Of a stretch of 64,000 bases of DNA, positions 61,421 through 64,000 are shown piece after piece. The DNA lies in NCBI RefSeq assembly GCF_030519375.1, contig NZ_JAUMKB010000001.1, forward strand, positions 248,001 to 312,000, in the 5' to 3' direction. Source of the stretch: Mucilaginibacter tolerans. Its GTDB lineage: Bacteria; Bacteroidota; Bacteroidia; Sphingobacteriales; Sphingobacteriaceae. Position numbers and translations under genes: made by a program. Each line of letters opens with the position of its first letter. Position 1 is the stretch's first letter. Under the pieces are notes generated by a model. It did no database searches, was not told the origin of the DNA, and saw only the letters and a program-made list of their open reading frames with translations.

Positions 61421-61496
61421 GGTATCAACTAAGGCACTCGAAGTGTATGCGGTAAGGCTTTTTACTCACCATGCTTCGGGTGTCCTCTGCATGACA
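61421..61496. repeat. Dispersed palindromic repeat, copy R4
   Basis: The arm ending GGCACTCGAAG (to 61443) faces CTTCGGGTGTCCTC (from 61474), with a TAAGGCTTT centre. It lies between convergent gene ends and is the most decayed of the R2-R4 group. Confidence 0.65.
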
Positions 61497-61529
61497 CTTT
61501 CGCACAGATGCATCAGGCTACAATTAGAC

Positions 61530-62756
61530 TCACGGCATGTAACTAAATCTTTTCCCCTCGCCTTCCCAAAATAAAGATGTAGGGTGAAAATGTATCCATG
61601 AATGGCGATATTCCTGGTAAGCCTGTACTTTAGCCAGTCGTTTGCCTTTTTGTACACCGGCAATACATAATCCGTCCAGATCCCATGTAGATAACGTTTC
61701 CTTGTCGGTAAGGCATTCGTCAGCGGCTATTTTAAAATTTAGCTCTTTACCGTCAACATGCCTGTTAAATGCATGAAAGGTTAGGCTGTCGTTTTCAAGC
61801 ATAATCACCAAAGGTGTATTTCCGATGTTATCATTCACTATACGAATCTTCTCCAGTTTTCGCCAGTTATAGGCTTTAGGTTGTCTATCTATCACTACAC
61901 CTACATACCATGATTTGCGAACCAACGAGTCCTTATTTTTCATCAGGGAGTCCTTATCCACCGGTTGAACCCGGTCATAATTTCTCAGATCATTATAAGC
62001 ATCAATAAAATGATTATCCGGTTGCAGAATGAGTGAACCCGGATGTTTGTCGAGCCATGCACTAAGAGTAGACTGCTCATAAGTTATTTCTTTTAGCCTG
62101 GAACCGCTCATCGGTCCCGCAGCCGCCTCGCCTGTAGCCTGGTACCACCAGGTGCCGCTGCTTTCGTCCTCAATAACTGCGTTATAATGCCTCGCACCCA
62201 CCAAACGGAAATTTTGACGTACCCCATTAATAAGGGGGCTATAAACCCTACCCGAACGGCACATGGTACAATAGGTAACCAAAACTGGCAGCTTGCCCAC
62301 ATTATCTTGTATTTTGTGATGATAGCCCAGGTAATTCAGCGGGTATGCTTTAGCAACGCCATCGCTTACCACGCCGAGCACAACATTAGTTTCGGGCACT
62401 TTATTATCTATCGCATTGGCAAATTTGATATCCACAGGTTCTTCAAACATTGCCGAGGCTTTGTAGCCAATGTCAGTCACGTAAAAACTGGCTAATCCTA
62501 TCACCAAAACTACTCCTTTTACCCAGCGACCCTTTTTTGTATTGTTTGCAAAAAATTTAAATAAATACCAAAACAATAGCAAGCCACCTGCTATTCGCAA
62601 CGGCAGTATTATTTTTTCAAGATAGTAACAAAGTTTTATGGCCTCCAGGTTCTGACTACCCGGAAATGGCATTAAAAGGTAAGCATGCAGCAAACCGGGG
62701 AAAAACAGCAGGAACATACCTGCCCAGAATAAAAATGGCTGTGTACTCTTTTTCAC
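61530..62756 (-). CDS. DUF3179 domain membrane protein
   Basis: This 408-residue protein has three to four hydrophobic helices in the first 115 residues. A periplasmic DUF3179 domain follows, marked by VSDGVAKAYPLNYLGYHH, VTYCTMCRSGRVYSP and TGEAAAGP. The CTMC pair is the conserved feature of this domain family. Function is unknown. There is no ATG near the 5' end. I chose the GTG at 62756 (MKKSTQPF); a TTG at 62765 would add three residues. The divergent gap of about 170 bp is shared with the FrnE-like gene. Confidence 0.88.
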   Translation of the reverse strand: MKKSTQPFLFWAGMFLLFFPGLLHAYLLMPFPGSQNLEAIKLCYYLEKIILPLRIAGGLLLFWYLFKFFANNTKKGRWVKGVVLVIGLASFYVTDIGYKASAMFEEPVDIKFANAIDNKVPETNVVLGVVSDGVAKAYPLNYLGYHHKIQDNVGKLPVLVTYCTMCRSGRVYSPLINGVRQNFRLVGARHYNAVIEDESSGTWWYQATGEAAAGPMSGSRLKEITYEQSTLSAWLDKHPGSLILQPDNHFIDAYNDLRNYDRVQPVDKDSLMKNKDSLVRKSWYVGVVIDRQPKAYNWRKLEKIRIVNDNIGNTPLVIMLENDSLTFHAFNRHVDGKELNFKIAADECLTDKETLSTWDLDGLCIAGVQKGKRLAKVQAYQEYRHSWIHFHPTSLFWEGEGKRFSYMP

Positions 62757-62874
62757 TCCTCTCAATTGGTTTTTGCCGTCTGCAACTGGTTGAATTAGCT
62801 AATATATTAATTATATTAAGAAAAGCCAATTTGTTGAAAAAAGCCTATCATCTACATTTTTACTTTCAACTTAC

Positions 62875-62903
62875 TTTGATATAAGTGTTGTAACATATTT
62901 TTG
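62875..62903 (+). promoter_or_regulatory. Promoter of the FrnE-like gene
   Basis: TTTG (62875), a 17-bp spacer and TATTTTTG (62896-62903) match the phylum consensus. The predicted transcript starts at about 62907, which favours the ATG at 62926 over the one at 62908. Confidence 0.6.
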
Positions 62904-62925
62904 TATTATGAGAGCTACAGAAAAA

Positions 62926-63633
62926 ATGAAGGTTGAAATATGGTCGGATGTGATGTGCCCGTTCTGCTACATTGGTAAACGCCGTTTTGAGGAGGCTTTA
63001 GGGCAATTTGCAGATAAAGCTCAAATAGAACTTGAATGGAAAAGTTTTCAGCTTAATCCTAATATGAAGACCGACCCCACCCTGAATATCAATCAATATC
63101 TTGCTGATGTAAAAGGATGGACGCTTGATTATGCCCGTCGCATGAATGATCATGTGACCGAAATGGGGGCGCAGGTTGGCCTTACCTACGATTTTGACAA
63201 AGCTGTAGTTGCCAATAGCTTCAATGCACACCGCATTAGTCATTTAGCCAAAAAGGATGGCCTGGGCGATGCTATGGAAGAAGCCTTGTTCAAGGCCTAC
63301 TTTACTGAAGGCAAAAACATAGATGATAAAGAAACACTTGTCGATCTGGGTGTTTCTGTAGGCCTGAGAGCAGAAGAAATAAGGCAAACGCTGGATAGTC
63401 ATGATTTTGCTGATGCTGTAAAGCATGATATTACAGAAGCACAGCATCTGGGCATCCAAGGTGTGCCATTTTTTGTAATGAACAATAAATACGGAGTTTC
63501 CGGTGCACAGGCCGTTCCTGTTTTTGCAGAAACGCTTGAAAAATCATTCTCAGACTGGCAACAGGAAAATTCAAAACCCAAGCTTACCGTAATAGAAGGC
63601 GAAAGCTGCAGCCCGGATGGAGACTGCAGTTAA
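62926..63633 (+). CDS. DsbA-family oxidoreductase, FrnE-like
   Basis: This 235-residue cytosolic thioredoxin-fold protein starts MKVEIWSDVMCPFCYIG with redox motif CPFC (Cys11, Cys14). A helical insertion follows and a cis-Pro loop reads GIQGVPFFVMNNKYGVSGAQ. This is the FrnE subfamily of DsbA-like proteins, linked to polyketide isomerisation or oxidative-stress tolerance. There is no signal peptide. The C-terminus has two further Cys in ESCSPDGDCS. I chose the second ATG because the promoter leaves no leader for the ATG at 62908, which would add six residues. Confidence 0.9.
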   Translation: MKVEIWSDVMCPFCYIGKRRFEEALGQFADKAQIELEWKSFQLNPNMKTDPTLNINQYLADVKGWTLDYARRMNDHVTEMGAQVGLTYDFDKAVVANSFNAHRISHLAKKDGLGDAMEEALFKAYFTEGKNIDDKETLVDLGVSVGLRAEEIRQTLDSHDFADAVKHDITEAQHLGIQGVPFFVMNNKYGVSGAQAVPVFAETLEKSFSDWQQENSKPKLTVIEGESCSPDGDCS

Positions 63634-63698
63634 ATTCTAACAAATTTCTAAACAGCCTTATGGTTTGGCGGTTGTAATTTAGGGCGCAAGCATTTAAA

Positions 63699-63728
63699 TT
63701 GCATTTATTTAAAATGTTGCTATCTTTG
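63699..63728 (+). promoter_or_regulatory. Promoter of the MFS transporter gene
   Basis: TTG (63699), a 19-bp spacer and TATCTTTG (63721-63728) match the consensus well and leave a leader of about 40 nt. Confidence 0.6.
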
Positions 63729-63773
63729 TAATAAAGACACTTAGTGTATATTTTACACTAATGTTTACTTGAA

Positions 63774-64000
63774 ATGGATACAGCTTTGCATCAACCTGTT
63801 ACAACATCACGGCTGGCACTGCGCATTGCCGTTGGAGCTATGTTTTTCATGGCGGGCTTATGTTTTGCAAGCTGGGCATCACGTATACCAAGCATTCAGC
63901 AAACGCTGCATTTATCTGATGCAGGCCTGGGCGGCGTATTACTTGCTATCCCTACCGGGCTGATGTGTTCTCTACCTTTTACGGGTTGGATCATCACCAA
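63774..64000 (+). CDS. MFS transporter (partial, runs off right edge)
   Basis: The frame starts at the ATG at 63774 and stays open to the edge, giving 75 residues. Two hydrophobic helices are visible (IAVGAMFFMAGLCFASWA and LGGVLLAIPTGLMCSLPF) with WASRIPSIQQTLHLSDAGLG between them. That pattern matches the first two helices of YbjJ-type MFS transporters. The rest is outside the window, so the substrate is unknown. It has its own promoter. Confidence 0.8.
   Translation, partial: MDTALHQPVTTSRLALRIAVGAMFFMAGLCFASWASRIPSIQQTLHLSDAGLGGVLLAIPTGLMCSLPFTGWIIT

Noticed and set aside
1..64000. tRNA, rRNA, CRISPR, prophage or insertion sequence
   Set aside because: I saw no T-loop consensus, ribosomal sequence, regularly spaced direct repeats, transposase, integrase or phage structural gene by reading. 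A tRNAscan or HMM search could still find something missed.

Overview
The window reads as chromosomal DNA of a soil- or plant-associated Bacteroidota, most likely family Sphingobacteriaceae and close to Mucilaginibacter or Pedobacter. Several lines of evidence agree. Upstream of many genes there are Bacteroidota-type promoters (TTTG or TTG, then 16-21 bp, then TAnnTTTG). TonB-dependent receptors carry the carboxypeptidase-like regulatory domain typical of the phylum. Bacteroidota-restricted families are present (DUF2911, DUF3810, DUF3179, plug-containing macroglobulin-like proteins). Base composition is moderately AT-rich, with very AT-rich gaps. The genus is inferred. I see no rRNA, tRNA, CRISPR array, transposase or phage gene.

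Layout. 1-7.6 kb: a penicillin-acylase-type Ntn hydrolase, a YciI-like protein, and a one-module nonribosomal peptide synthetase (A-T-TE) followed by an M24 aminopeptidase. 7.9-20.6 kb: esterases, a GT39 glycosyltransferase, a metallo-beta-lactamase-fold protein, thioredoxin, two tandem HGSNAT-like acyltransferases, a secreted sugar isomerase-like protein, and a GH32 fructanase next to its sugar porter. 20.7-34 kb: mostly conserved Bacteroidota proteins of unknown role, a single-domain response regulator, a second GT39, a cytochrome b561-like protein, a plug-domain macroglobulin-like protein, a large TonB-dependent receptor and an EamA half-transporter. 34.2-41.6 kb: one tight operon of OmpR-type regulator, histidine kinase, TolC, periplasmic adaptor and RND pump.

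41.7-44.3 kb holds a close relative of the eukaryotic sphingolipid delta-4 desaturase, then a fatty-acid-hydroxylase-superfamily enzyme and a small outer-membrane protein. Bacteroidota make sphingolipids, so this is a candidate operon for ceramide long-chain-base modification. 47.5-54.6 kb holds a five-gene minus-strand operon: a secreted GH127 beta-L-arabinofuranosidase followed by the four enzymes of the trans-4-hydroxy-L-proline epimerase route. Because plant extensins carry beta-L-arabinofuranosides on hydroxyproline, the operon looks like a complete glycan-plus-aglycone route for hydroxyproline-rich plant cell-wall protein.

54.9-64 kb: four tandem copies of a small secreted protein, a PQQ-type propeller, a small Cys-containing protein paired with a TonB-dependent receptor, a DUF3179 membrane protein, a FrnE-type DsbA oxidoreductase and the start of an MFS transporter. 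Four copies of one imperfect palindromic repeat family (about 75-80 bp) lie between genes at 47.4, 48.8, 58.9 and 61.4 kb.
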